Positions 38,223 through 47,008 are shown, numbered from the stretch's first letter. The stretch is DNA of 60,113 nucleotides from Paenibacillus sp. (GCA_023663345.1 JAMPHR010000001.1:512719-572831); one strand, 5' to 3'. Program-made: numbers and translations. Notes: generated by a model from the letters alone, not told the origin.

Positions 38223-39462
38223 ACGAACGCGTCTGGCCGGTGCCGGTGAGGAGGTAGCGGTAGGTGGTGATTTCGCGTAAACCCATAGGTCCGCGGGGGC
38301 CGAGTTTCTGGGTGCTGATACCGATTTCAGCTCCGAGTCCAAACTGCGCGCCATCGGTGAAACTGGTCGGCGCATTGACATATACACATGATGCGTCAAC
38401 CTCGGCCTGGAATCGGTCGGCCACCTCATCCGAGCCGGTGATTATACACTCGCTATGCCCCGAGCCATGTTCCGCGATATGAGATATGGCCTCGCTGACT
38501 GATGCTATCGTGCGTAGCCCCATCTTATAGTCCATCCATTCGCGGTCCCAATCCTCCGGAACAGCCGGGATCAACAGATGCTCAGGATAATGGCCCGCAA
38601 GAGCCATCAGGCTCTCAGGATCGGCATGTATCTCCACATTTTTCTTGGCGAGCGGTTCACACAGAGCAGGAAGATCGCTGAGGCGGTCGCGGTGGATCAG
38701 CAGGGTATCGAGGGCGTTGCATACGCTCACACGGCGGGTCTTGGCATTGGTTATGATGTCGCGTCCCATGGCCGTGTCACCGTCGAGATCAAAGTAGGCA
38801 TGTACAACTCCCGCACCGGTCTCGATCACCGGGATGCGGGCATTGTCGCGCACGAAATCTATGAGCCGTCGGCCACCGCGCGGGATGCACACGTCGACAT
38901 ATCCCACGGCGTTGAGCAACTGTGCCGTTGCCTCATGTGTTGCCGGGAGCATCACAGCCACATCGGGATTTATGCCATGACTCCGAAGCGCCTCATGGAT
39001 AATGGACATGGCGGCGATATTGGACTGCTCGGCATCCTTTCCTCCCTTGAGGATGCAGGCGTTTCCACTCTTGAAGCAGAGTGAGAACACATCGAATGTG
39101 ACATTGGGCCGGGCCTCGTATATGACACCTATCACTCCAAACGGCACGCGTACTCTGCGAAGGAGTATGCCGTTGGGCAGAGTGCGCCTCTCTATTTCTT
39201 CCCCTACGGGAGAGGGGAGCGAGGCAACGTTGCGGATATCTGAGGCTATGGCCGATATGCGTGCCGGAGTGAGCTGCAAACGGTCGTAGAGCGGATTGGC
39301 AGGATCCATCAGCGCCAGGTCGCGGGCGTTGGCTTCAAGAATCGAGGCCGAGCCGGATTCGAGAAGATCGGCGAGGGTGAGGAGCACCTCATTGCGCTCC
39401 CGGTCGCTTATATTTGCTATGGTGCGTGATGCCTCGCGCACCTTCTTGAAAATTTCTGTCAT
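38221..39462 (-). CDS. proA: Gamma-glutamyl phosphate reductase
   Basis: 413 residues, normal length. The ALDH-like family motifs are GVIGVIYEARPNVTFDVFSL, FKSGNACILKGGKDA and the catalytic cysteine in RRVSVCNALDTLLIH (C248). The C-terminus reads GPMGLREITTYRYLLTGTGQ. It makes glutamate-5-semialdehyde for proline synthesis. It is the last gene of proC-proB-proA and is separated from proB by an AGTATAGAG array instead of a tight junction. Confidence 0.96.
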   Translation of the reverse strand: MTEIFKKVREASRTIANISDRERNEVLLTLADLLESGSASILEANARDLALMDPANPLYDRLQLTPARISAIASDIRNVASLPSPVGEEIERRTLPNGILLRRVRVPFGVIGVIYEARPNVTFDVFSLCFKSGNACILKGGKDAEQSNIAAMSIIHEALRSHGINPDVAVMLPATHEATAQLLNAVGYVDVCIPRGGRRLIDFVRDNARIPVIETGAGVVHAYFDLDGDTAMGRDIITNAKTRRVSVCNALDTLLIHRDRLSDLPALCEPLAKKNVEIHADPESLMALAGHYPEHLLIPAVPEDWDREWMDYKMGLRTIASVSEAISHIAEHGSGHSECIITGSDEVADRFQAEVDASCVYVNAPTSFTDGAQFGLGAEIGISTQKLGPRGPMGLREITTYRYLLTGTGQTRS

Positions 39463-39530
39463 TGGGTTGGTTTCTTAAATTATTAAAGATACAACAAATT
39501 CACCGCCCTAAAGCCGAGTCAGCCATAAGG

Positions 39531-39617
39531 CCCTCTATACTCTATACTTCCCCCTCTATACTAAAATCCTCTATACTAAAAAGCCCTCTATACTCTATAC
39601 TTTCCTCTCTATACTCT
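39531..39617 (-). repeat. AGTATAGAG array between proB and proA
   Basis: Seven or so copies of CTCTATAC on the plus strand, i.e. GTATAGAG in the direction of proB, start 5-6 bases after the proB TGA. They fill half of the 159-base gap to proA. Confidence 0.85.
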
Positions 39618-39621
39618 CAAA

Positions 39622-40689
39622 TCAGTCGATATAAAGATAATCGTAATGCACTATGGGGCGCTGGCCTCGCTGGCCGATGGCTAAGGCCGTGTCGGAGCTC
39701 GACATTGACGCACGTCCCACACCTATGTGGCTACCGTCGGGGCCGATGATGGACACTATGTCCCCCTCTTCCCATTCGCCGTCCACCGAGGTTATGCCTA
39801 CAGGGAGCAGGCTCACGGCCCGGTCGCTACGCAGGGCCTCCTCGGCCCGCGCGTTTACACGGATCATCCCTTTGGCAAACGATGCGCTGTGGGCTATCCA
39901 CCGTTTCACATTGCTGAGAGGTTGGGGAGAGGGGAGGAATGTGGTGTGGGGAACCTCCTCGGGAGTCTCGATGAGCCCCACAAGGACTCCGGGACGGTCG
40001 CCACGTGCTATCATAACTGTGATACCTTCGTCGCTCACTTTTCCGGCGATTCCGCATTTTGTTCCCATACCTCCGCGTCCGAAACCGCTTTTGGAAGCCA
40101 CCACATATTCGCTAAGGTCACGCCCGGGGGCTACCTCGGGAATGAGGCGAGAGGAGGGATCAGCCGGCGAGCCGGTGTATATGCCGTCGACATTGGAGAG
40201 TATCACTAAGGTGTCGGCATCGACCATCGTGGCGATGAGTCCCGACAGTTCATCGTTGTCGGTGAACATCAGTTCGGTGAGGCTCGCCGTGTCGTTCTCG
40301 TTCACGATGGGTATCACGCCGTTTTCGATCATGGTGAGCATACAGGCACGCTGGTTGAGATATGAGGTTCGCGATGCAAAATTCTCTTTTTGGGTAAGCA
40401 CCTGGCCCACTACCAGTCCGTAACCCGAGAACAGCTGATTGTAGAGATTTATGAGACGAATCTGGCCCACGGAGGAATACAGCTGTCGGGCCGATACGCT
40501 GTCGAGTTGCCGGGTAGGGGTGACGGCTCCGCGACCGCAGGCCACCGCACCGCTCGATACCAGTATCACCTCATGGCCGAGCGACCTCAGGGTGGCTATC
40601 TGATCGACAAGCGACGACATATTTGTCACATTAGGCATTCCGTCGGAGCGGGTGAGCACGTTGCTCCCCACTTTCACTACTATTCTCAT
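39622..40689 (-). CDS. proB: Glutamate 5-kinase with PUA domain
   Basis: 355 residues. The amino-acid kinase domain has IVVKVGSNVLTR at the start, VILVSSGAVACGRG, the NENDTASLTELMFTDNDELS substrate loop and GRGGMGTKCGIAGKVSDEGI. A C-terminal PUA domain follows from about 275 (INARAEEALRSDRAVSLLPV-like segment). It phosphorylates glutamate as the first step of proline synthesis and is normally inhibited by proline. Its ATG overlaps the proC stop by 4 bases, which indicates translational coupling. Confidence 0.95.
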   Translation of the reverse strand: MRIVVKVGSNVLTRSDGMPNVTNMSSLVDQIATLRSLGHEVILVSSGAVACGRGAVTPTRQLDSVSARQLYSSVGQIRLINLYNQLFSGYGLVVGQVLTQKENFASRTSYLNQRACMLTMIENGVIPIVNENDTASLTELMFTDNDELSGLIATMVDADTLVILSNVDGIYTGSPADPSSRLIPEVAPGRDLSEYVVASKSGFGRGGMGTKCGIAGKVSDEGITVMIARGDRPGVLVGLIETPEEVPHTTFLPSPQPLSNVKRWIAHSASFAKGMIRVNARAEEALRSDRAVSLLPVGITSVDGEWEEGDIVSIIGPDGSHIGVGRASMSSSDTALAIGQRGQRPIVHYDYLYID

Positions 40690-41477
40690 TGCGGTGTCGA
40701 GGCTTTAAGGCCGTTTATCACAGCCGAGGTGAATCCTGATTGCTCCATGGCGTTGAGTCCCTTGATGGTGATACCGCCGGGAGTCGTCACCTTGTCAATC
40801 TCGGTTTCGGGATGTGAGCCGGGCTGGGCGAGGAGTCCGGCAGCCCCTATGAGGGTCTGTACCACTATCTCCTGGGCAAGCGATGCGCGTATGCCAAGCT
40901 CTACACCGCCCTCCATGGCCGCGCGCACATAGCGCATGGCGTAGGCTATGCCACACGAGGCGAGCGAGGTTGCCGCTCCGAGTTGCCGCTCCTCGATGAC
41001 CATGACCGAGCCGAGTTGCGAGAAGAGAGATTGTGACGCGGGGCATGTGCCGAATCCGTTGACCTGAAATGTCATGGATTGACATAGCGATACTGCGGTG
41101 TTGGGCATCTCGATACAGAAAGGAGGCAATGCCACCTCATCCTCGATCTTTCCCAACCACACGGCCAGAGTCTTGGTGGGGATTCCGGCGGCGACCACGG
41201 CTATTTCTGTGCGCGAGTAGTCGATGTGATCCTTTATCTCGTCGATCACCTGCTCCACAAACCAGGGTTTCACGCAGAGTATCACCACATCGGCTCCGGT
41301 CACAGCCTCGACATTGGATGCCGTGGTGATGGCTCCAAGCCGGGCGAGCGGATGGAGCTTATCGGTCGATGGGTTGGAAACGGTTATATCGTTAGGGCAG
41401 GACTTGTAAGTTGTGTTGAGAAGTCCGCGGGCGATAGCTCCGCCCATCGCACCGGCACCTATAATGGAAACTTTCAT
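40686..41477 (-). CDS. proC: Pyrroline-5-carboxylate reductase
   Basis: 263 residues. An N-terminal Rossmann fold (VSIIGAGAMGGAIARGLL) is followed by VILCVKPWFVEQVIDEI and IPTKTLAVWLG. The conserved C-terminal signature is present as KVTTPGGITIKGLNAMEQSG. It carries out the last step of proline synthesis. It heads the proC-proB-proA operon with a -7 box at 41505-41512. Confidence 0.94.
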   Translation of the reverse strand: MKVSIIGAGAMGGAIARGLLNTTYKSCPNDITVSNPSTDKLHPLARLGAITTASNVEAVTGADVVILCVKPWFVEQVIDEIKDHIDYSRTEIAVVAAGIPTKTLAVWLGKIEDEVALPPFCIEMPNTAVSLCQSMTFQVNGFGTCPASQSLFSQLGSVMVIEERQLGAATSLASCGIAYAMRYVRAAMEGGVELGIRASLAQEIVVQTLIGAAGLLAQPGSHPETEIDKVTTPGGITIKGLNAMEQSGFTSAVINGLKASTPQ

Positions 41478-41504
41478 TTGTCAATTATTGAGGGGTTGTA
41501 TTAA

Positions 41505-41512
41505 CAAAATTA
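41505..41512 (-). promoter_or_regulatory. -7 box for the proC-proB-proA operon
   Basis: TAATTTTG on the minus strand, 27 bases before the proC start. Confidence 0.5.
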
Positions 41513-41625
41513 CCGCATTTTAGCGAGAAATACAAGAAATATGTTGGATTAGTGTATGATGTGGCTATGTGCCTCTAATTTTTTTGAAAAAAATCAAAAT
41601 TGATTGAGTGGCTTTGTTTGGAGGC

Positions 41626-41640
41626 ACGTATATTATACGT
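41626..41640. promoter_or_regulatory. Small perfect dyad upstream of the beta-helix protein
   Basis: ACGTATA-T-TATACGT, seven base pairs about one central base, 22 bases before the ATG at 41662. It could be an operator; no TAnnTTTG box was found nearby. Confidence 0.3.
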
Positions 41641-41661
41641 ATAACCATAAAAATATACTGC

Positions 41662-43320
41662 ATGAAAAAACTTTACTCAATTATCGCCATGCTCTTTGTG
41701 GGCCTGGCAACCCTCTCAGCCCAGAACACAGTGTTCATTGGGGAAACCGGCTACGGCTCGTTGGCCGAAGCTGTCGAAGCCGCCACAGACGGCGCGACCA
41801 TCACTATCAAGGGTGATCAGTCTTTTACCGGCAATCGTATCAACATTACAGGGAAAACTTTGAATTTCAAAGGTGAAGACGGAGCTAAGATTATCCGTGG
41901 AGATAAGAATAAAACAAATCTGCTCTTCCTGCTTGATAAGGCCTCTTGTAAGTTTGAAAATTTGACTTTCGATGGAAACAATGTGGAGGGAGTCACTCAG
42001 AAAATGATTGAAGCCAAGAACGGTTCAAATCTTACTGTTTCTGACTGCTCGTTTATTAATTGTTGCCAGGCAGTCGTACAGGTGAAGTCCAATGTGACTC
42101 TGAATAATGTTTCTGTGACAGGAACACTTCCTGATGGGAAAGGTGCTATTTTTGTTGGACAGAACAATGCGCTGACAGTTTCGGGTACTGCTTCTTACTC
42201 AGTAGAAATCGAAAAAGGATATCGAATCAAGCAAGGCGAGAATCTTTCAGGATCGATTGGAATTTATCTTAACGGTGATGTCTCGTTATGGAGCACTATT
42301 GTAACTGGTGGTACCAGCGTATCCGTTTTCAAATTAATGAATGCTCCGGAAGGATATAGCCTTGGGGTAAGTGGCAATGATATCAATATTATGAATATTG
42401 ATAATGCCGTGGTAAAGAATCTTACCACTAATGCTTCCTATGGTAGTTTCAAGGATGCCATGTCATCCCTCGAGGAAGGAGTGCTCAACGAGCTTGAGAT
42501 ACTTGACAATATAACTACCGAAGAGCGTTATATTCCCGCAAATACCCAGAATGTAACTATTTCAGGAACAGCCGGCAAAGATATCGTAATCACACGAGGC
42601 GGTTATAACAAGGGGCAGACAATGTTCGAGGCCAATAAAGGGGAGAAATTGACATTCAAGAATCTTACCTTGTCGGGCAAAGGGGTGGATGGAATAACCC
42701 AATCCATAATCTCATGTGACGGCAATGGCCTTTTCTTTGAGAACGTGACACTTGCTGATTTTGCAACATCTGCTCAAGGAGTGATTGTTGTGAAGAGAAA
42801 CGGTCATGCCTATTTCAACGGAACCACGTTTGCCAATGCCGAAGGTAATAAGAGTGACGTGTATGTATTTGCCGGAGGCGTGATGCATATTACAGGCGAT
42901 AATGTGATCGGAACAATTACGCTCAACAAGGAGAATGATTCAGCTACAGGAATCAGCAAGATTGTAATGGACGTAGCTTCCCAGGCTAATGCCCAGGCCG
43001 AAAATCCATCGAAGATAATTCTTGAGGGACCTTGGGCTATCGGCAATACCATTGTTGAGGGTTGTACAGATCCATCGATGTTTACGCTTGACTATCAGAT
43101 CAACGGAAAACCCACATCGCTGGTAGTAAAGGATGGAAATCTGATGCTTGACGATTCCACCGGCATCGAGGATATCTTTGTCGGGGAGGAGAATGGTCCT
43201 GTGGATGTGTACAATATGCAGGGCGTCCTCCTTAAGTCCAACGTGGATCCCGCCAACGCCACCGAGGGGCTCGCCAAGGGCGTGTATATCATCGGAGGTA
43301 AGAAAGTTGCCGTCTATTAA
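41662..43320 (+). CDS. Secreted beta-helix-like protein with internal duplication and sorting-like tail
   Basis: 552 residues from ATG 41662; the upstream in-frame ATG at 41608 would precede the signal peptide (MKKLYSIIAMLFVGLATLSA) and is unlikely. Two similar modules start at residues about 31 (YGSLAEAVEAATDGATITIK) and about 260 (YGSFKDAMSSLEEGVLNELE). Each is followed by a run of short beta strands as in right-handed parallel beta helices (KFENLTFDGNNVEGVTQKMI versus TFKNLTLSGKGVDGITQSII). The last 45 residues (VDVYNMQGVLLKS, then GLAKGVYIIGGKKVAVY) look like a Bacteroidales C-terminal sorting domain. No catalytic motif was recognised. Codon use is AT-richer in 41850-42500 than in the ends. 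Confidence 0.75.
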   Translation: MKKLYSIIAMLFVGLATLSAQNTVFIGETGYGSLAEAVEAATDGATITIKGDQSFTGNRINITGKTLNFKGEDGAKIIRGDKNKTNLLFLLDKASCKFENLTFDGNNVEGVTQKMIEAKNGSNLTVSDCSFINCCQAVVQVKSNVTLNNVSVTGTLPDGKGAIFVGQNNALTVSGTASYSVEIEKGYRIKQGENLSGSIGIYLNGDVSLWSTIVTGGTSVSVFKLMNAPEGYSLGVSGNDINIMNIDNAVVKNLTTNASYGSFKDAMSSLEEGVLNELEILDNITTEERYIPANTQNVTISGTAGKDIVITRGGYNKGQTMFEANKGEKLTFKNLTLSGKGVDGITQSIISCDGNGLFFENVTLADFATSAQGVIVVKRNGHAYFNGTTFANAEGNKSDVYVFAGGVMHITGDNVIGTITLNKENDSATGISKIVMDVASQANAQAENPSKIILEGPWAIGNTIVEGCTDPSMFTLDYQINGKPTSLVVKDGNLMLDDSTGIEDIFVGEENGPVDVYNMQGVLLKSNVDPANATEGLAKGVYIIGGKKVAVY

Positions 43321-43325
43321 TCTCC

Positions 43326-43347
43326 TCGGGGGGGTCCCCCCGGTTTT
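43326..43347 (+). terminator. GC-rich hairpin after the beta-helix gene
   Basis: A run of seven G and a run of six C around one T form a compact stem, followed by GGTTTT. Confidence 0.55.
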
Positions 43348-43401
43348 ACCAGAAACAATTCAAATAATTCTTTTTATACATTAAGGTAATACAGGTAATG
43401 G

Positions 43402-43440
43402 TCCTCCTCTCGCCGTGGTGGCGGGGGGAGGATGTTTCTT
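43402..43440 (+). terminator. Second terminator-like hairpin
   Basis: TCCTCCTCTCGCC (43402-43414) pairs with GGCGGGGGGAGGA (43420-43432), with one mismatch, followed by TGTTTCTT. Confidence 0.65.
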
Positions 43441-43466
43441 TGTGGCAGATGTTGTCACACGATGGA

Positions 43467-43498
43467 TTTGTATGGGAACGATAGTTTTAGTAAGTTTG
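43467..43498 (+). promoter_or_regulatory. Bacteroidota promoter of the lipoprotein-ABC operon
   Basis: TTTG (43467-43470), 20 bases, TAAGTTTG (43491-43498), a full -33/-7 match, 38 bases before the ATG at 43537. Confidence 0.65.
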
Positions 43499-43536
43499 CA
43501 TATTGAAACAACATTATTCATAATATATTCATACTC

Positions 43537-44937
43537 ATGAATCTCCGACACTTATCGCTGTTATTCCTCATTACATTGTTCGTGGGGATAGCCACCACCT
43601 CCTGCTCCCGTCAGGGAGAACTCCTCGACACCGTTCCGGCCGATGTTTCGGCTGTGGCTACTGTCGATCTCAAGAAATTGTGTGAAGCCTCGGGCATCAC
43701 GTTCTCAGCCGACGGAATCAAGGCCGACGGCAAGATCAACTCAGGTCTGCGCGGCGATCTCCGCGAGATGCTCGACCGCATGGCGCGTCTCGACAGCGAC
43801 GGTGTTGCCGATTTCAGCCATGTAGCAGTGGCAGTCGACGGTGACGGTGCGCAATATGTCACCTTTTCCATAAGCGATTACGATAAGTTGAAGGAACAGT
43901 CGGACCAATGGATAGAGTGGCAGGCCGATGCCGACGGCTATCATGTAGCCGACATGGGTGACGGTTGCACGCTTCTGTGTTCATCCTCTCAGGCATGGCT
44001 CGTGAACGATGTTCGCGGATCGGCCACCAAGGCTCTGGAGGGATTGCTCAAGAGGGCCGACAATATGCCGGTGTCGAAACTCGACGGCATAATGCAGGCG
44101 TTGGGACGTGACAATATAGCGAATATAGCAGTGGCCTCGGGCTTCATATCCTTTGCCACCGACAAGAAATCCGACACCGAGATCCCGGCGCAGGACAAGG
44201 AGTGGAATGTGGCTTCGCTCAACACTGGAGCCGACAACAGCCTGGTGGCCGAGTGGGAGACTATGCAGTCGACAGGCCGTACAGTCAAGGTGAAAGGTCT
44301 GCAGAATATCAATCCTGCTCTCCTTGCCTATGTGCCCGAGGACTACAATCTGACATTTGCCGTTGGGCTTACTCCCGAATTTAATTGGAAGCCGGTGGAG
44401 CAGTTGGCGCTCGCCGTGGGCGGATTTCAGGCCGGAGCGTTCATGGCCGTGGTCAATCCTTTCCTGGAGTCGATCAACGGGTCGGTGCTGATAGCGGCCA
44501 AGCCTCTCACTGCCGAAGCTATTGCCGACGGTGATCCGTCAGACTGGGATTTCATCGTGCTTGCCCACATGCCTCAGGACAAGATCAACCGTCTCATGAC
44601 CATGATCGCATCCATGATGTCGACTGCCGGCATCGCGCCGAGTGTCAACGAGCAGGGGATGATGGTGGTGCCGCAGTATGGCAAGAATCTCTATATAGGA
44701 AATGTCGACGGCTATCTCGGTATATCCACCAAGGAGTTTGACAATTCACGTAACAATTCGCTCGCCCCGACATTTGTGAACAAGGAGCTGGCATTTTCCA
44801 CTGTTTTCCCCATGGGTGATGATGGCGTCTCGCTCGATGCGTCGGTGTCGATGGCCGGGAGCAAGGGGCAGGCTAAAATGAAGATAAAGGGGACTGAGGT
44901 ATCGACCCTCATGTATCTCCTCTCGATGGTGCTATGA
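43537..44937 (+). CDS. Uncharacterised lipoprotein, possibly DUF4836-like
   Basis: 466 residues. The lipobox is ATTSC (Cys about 23). The start of the mature protein (LLDTVPADVSAVATVDLKKL) resembles Bacteroidales lipoproteins of the DUF4836 kind, which begin with a VPxDAxxVxxxDLKxL pattern; I am not certain of the family. The rest alternates beta strands and helices without a catalytic motif I recognise. Its stop overlaps the ATPase start by 4 bases (ATGA), so it is translationally coupled to an ABC transporter and may be its periplasmic or outer-membrane partner. Confidence 0.65.
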   Translation: MNLRHLSLLFLITLFVGIATTSCSRQGELLDTVPADVSAVATVDLKKLCEASGITFSADGIKADGKINSGLRGDLREMLDRMARLDSDGVADFSHVAVAVDGDGAQYVTFSISDYDKLKEQSDQWIEWQADADGYHVADMGDGCTLLCSSSQAWLVNDVRGSATKALEGLLKRADNMPVSKLDGIMQALGRDNIANIAVASGFISFATDKKSDTEIPAQDKEWNVASLNTGADNSLVAEWETMQSTGRTVKVKGLQNINPALLAYVPEDYNLTFAVGLTPEFNWKPVEQLALAVGGFQAGAFMAVVNPFLESINGSVLIAAKPLTAEAIADGDPSDWDFIVLAHMPQDKINRLMTMIASMMSTAGIAPSVNEQGMMVVPQYGKNLYIGNVDGYLGISTKEFDNSRNNSLAPTFVNKELAFSTVFPMGDDGVSLDASVSMAGSKGQAKMKIKGTEVSTLMYLLSMVL

Positions 44938-45596
44938 TAAGTGAGATAACATTGCATAACGCGCTCCCCCGTGTGTTCCGGGGGAGCGAGAATGAGGCTC
45001 CGGTCAAGGACAGCGAGGTGTGGTTGCGTCCCGGGCTGACTTTCCGCCGTCCTGAGGCGTATATCATAGAGGCCGAGAGCGGAACGGGAAAATCGTCGCT
45101 GTGCTCGTATATATATGGTGCGCGCACTGACTATGACGGCGATATTACGTTTGACGGCGTTTCGGTAAGGGACTTTTCAGTCGAAAAGTGGTGTGAGTTG
45201 CGCCGTGAGGCTCTGGCTTATCTGCCACAGGAGATGCGGCTGTTTGCCGAACTGTCGGTCATGGATAATATTCTGGTCAAAAACCGCCTCACCGATTACC
45301 GCACCGGTGAGCAGATACTGGCAATGCTCGAGCGCATGGAGCTAAAGCATAAGGCCGGGGAACCTGCCGGACGGCTGAGTGTTGGTCAGCAGCAGAGGGT
45401 GGCTATAGTGAGGGCTCTGTGTCAGCCGTTTGATTTTCTTCTGGTCGATGAGCCGGTGAGTCATCTCGATGCGAGAAACAATGCTACCGTGGCCCGGATG
45501 ATAGCCGAGGAGGCCCGAGCCCGCTCGGCCTCGGTCATAGCCACGTCGGTAGGCAATAAACTCACCCTAAGCGAATACACCCTCCTGCATCTTTGA
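44934..45596 (+). CDS. ABC transporter ATP-binding protein, LolD/FtsE-like, with degenerate motifs
   Basis: 220 residues. Walker A is ESGTGKSS, lacking the usual first glycine. The Q-loop region is AYLPQEMRLFAELSVMDNI and Walker B is FLLVDEPVSHLD. The signature reads LSVGQQQRVAIVRAL instead of LSGGQ. The H-loop position reads VIATSVGNK with Ser where His is normal. Size and order place it with LolD/FtsE/MacB-type ATPases. It is coupled to the preceding lipoprotein and lies 90 bases before an FtsX-like permease. Altered motifs suggest low or specialised ATPase activity. Confidence 0.85.
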   Translation: MISEITLHNALPRVFRGSENEAPVKDSEVWLRPGLTFRRPEAYIIEAESGTGKSSLCSYIYGARTDYDGDITFDGVSVRDFSVEKWCELRREALAYLPQEMRLFAELSVMDNILVKNRLTDYRTGEQILAMLERMELKHKAGEPAGRLSVGQQQRVAIVRALCQPFDFLLVDEPVSHLDARNNATVARMIAEEARARSASVIATSVGNKLTLSEYTLLHL

Positions 45597-45603
45597 GATT
45601 TAA

Positions 45604-45623
45604 AGGTTGTCTTTTGACAACCT
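45604..45623 (+). terminator. Hairpin after the ABC ATPase gene
   Basis: AGGTTGTC-TTTT-GACAACCT, a perfect 8-bp stem with a T4 loop. No U-run follows, so it may be an attenuator or an RNA-stability element inside the operon. Confidence 0.5.
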
Positions 45624-45626
45624 CTG

Positions 45627-45661
45627 AGTATAGAGTGGAAAGTATAGAGTATAGCGATTAG
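45627..45661 (+). repeat. AGTATAGAG array between the ABC ATPase and permease genes
   Basis: Three copies of GTATAGAG-like units in the direction of the ATPase gene. The final 21 bases (45641-45661) match those at 38128-38148 except for one base (C for G). It is followed by TTTTTT. Confidence 0.8.
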
Positions 45662-45686
45662 TTTTTTAGATCAAAGAAATGATATT

Positions 45687-46889
45687 ATGTCTAATCCGAT
45701 AAGGCGGCTGTTGCGCCGCAATATAAGTGCCGGGCAGATTGCCGGATATGCCGTGGCCAATCTCGTGGGATTGCTGATTGTGCTCACAGCCATACAGTTT
45801 TACCGCGATGTCACCTCAGTGAGCCAGGCCGAGGACTCGTTCGTCTCCGACGACTATCTCATTATCTCGAAGCGTGTCGAGGGTTTGCAGGGACTTGCCG
45901 GACCCTCGGGATCGGCCACCACATTCACCCGTGACGAACGCTCGGATATCGCCTCGCAACCGTGGGCTTCAGGCGTGGGGGAATTTACCTCGGCCGACTT
46001 CAATGTGAGCGCCCAGGTGAATGTGGCCGGTGCCAATCTGTCCACAGCCCTGTTTCTGGAGTCAATTCCCGATGAGTTTTTCGACATTTCACCGCGTGGC
46101 TGGGATTATCGTCCCGGTTCGGGCGATCCGGTGCCTGTGATCATCTCCAAGGATTATCTTACGCTGTATAATTTCGGGTTCGCGGCCTCGCGGGGAATGC
46201 CTCAGATCTCCGAGGAGTTGATAGGGATGCTCCCGCTCAAACTCTCGCTCAGCGGCAATGGCCGTCAGCAGTGGGTGGATGCCCGTATCGTGGGATTCTC
46301 GTCGCGCCTCAACACCATAGCTGTGCCGGCCGACTTCCTTGTGTGGGCCAACGGAGTGTTTGGCGAGGGGAAAGGAGAGACGGATCCGTCGCGCCTGATC
46401 GTGCGCCTGAGCCGTGCCGGAGATCCCGAGGCGACGGCCTATATGGAGGCGCATGGCTATGAGATAGCCGGCGACAAGGCTGCCGGTGGCAAAGCGGCTT
46501 ATTTCCTGTCGGTGGTCACGACCGTAGTGGTGGCTATCGGGGCTATCATCAGTATTCTTGCGTTCTTTATCCTGTTGCTCAGCATCTATCTGCTCCTGCA
46601 GAAAAACCGTGGCAAGATCCACGATCTCATGCTTTTAGGCTATACTCCCTCCCAGGTGGCCCGCTATTACGAGGCTATCGTGGCGAGTGTCAATGCCGGT
46701 GTGCTGTTGCTCGCGTTGGCCGGGATGCTCATGGCATCGGCTATGTGGCAGGGTAGCATCGAAGCGCTTGGTGCCGAGGGGGCGTCATGCTGGCCCACAG
46801 TGCTTATCGGCGTGGTGATAATTCTTGTCATAACGACCGGTAATGTGATGGCCATACGCCGCAATGTGAGAAGCAGTTTCAGGAATTGA
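45687..46889 (+). CDS. ABC transporter permease, FtsX/MacB-like
   Basis: 400 residues. One membrane helix near the N-terminus (IAGYAVANLVGLLIVLTAIQ, about 19-38) is followed by a long extracytoplasmic domain (about 40-265). Three C-terminal helices follow (about 272-305, VAIGAIISILAFFILLLSIY; about 330-355; about 370-390). This is the four-helix layout of FtsX, LolC/E and MacB permeases. It pairs with the ATPase upstream. The three-gene unit could export or extract lipoproteins, act as an FtsEX-like mechanotransmission device, or expel a toxic compound; sequence alone does not decide. Confidence 0.82.
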   Translation: MSNPIRRLLRRNISAGQIAGYAVANLVGLLIVLTAIQFYRDVTSVSQAEDSFVSDDYLIISKRVEGLQGLAGPSGSATTFTRDERSDIASQPWASGVGEFTSADFNVSAQVNVAGANLSTALFLESIPDEFFDISPRGWDYRPGSGDPVPVIISKDYLTLYNFGFAASRGMPQISEELIGMLPLKLSLSGNGRQQWVDARIVGFSSRLNTIAVPADFLVWANGVFGEGKGETDPSRLIVRLSRAGDPEATAYMEAHGYEIAGDKAAGGKAAYFLSVVTTVVVAIGAIISILAFFILLLSIYLLLQKNRGKIHDLMLLGYTPSQVARYYEAIVASVNAGVLLLALAGMLMASAMWQGSIEALGAEGASCWPTVLIGVVIILVITTGNVMAIRRNVRSSFRN

Positions 46890-46940
46890 GAGGAAACACA
46901 CTCTGAGAAGTCGTTTTAAAATAGGCTTTTAAATATATAG

Positions 46941-46976
46941 GAAACGGGATGCCGGCGCTCCGGCATCCCGTTTCTT
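46941..46976. terminator. Bidirectional terminator
   Basis: A perfect 15-bp stem, GAAACGGGATGCCGG (46941-46955) with CCGGCATCCCGTTTC (46960-46974), loop CGCT. It lies between the permease gene and the converging GH2 remnant. Confidence 0.85.
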
Positions 46977-47008
46977 GAAAATAAGTGTCATGTAAATCAA
47001 ATTCCTTG

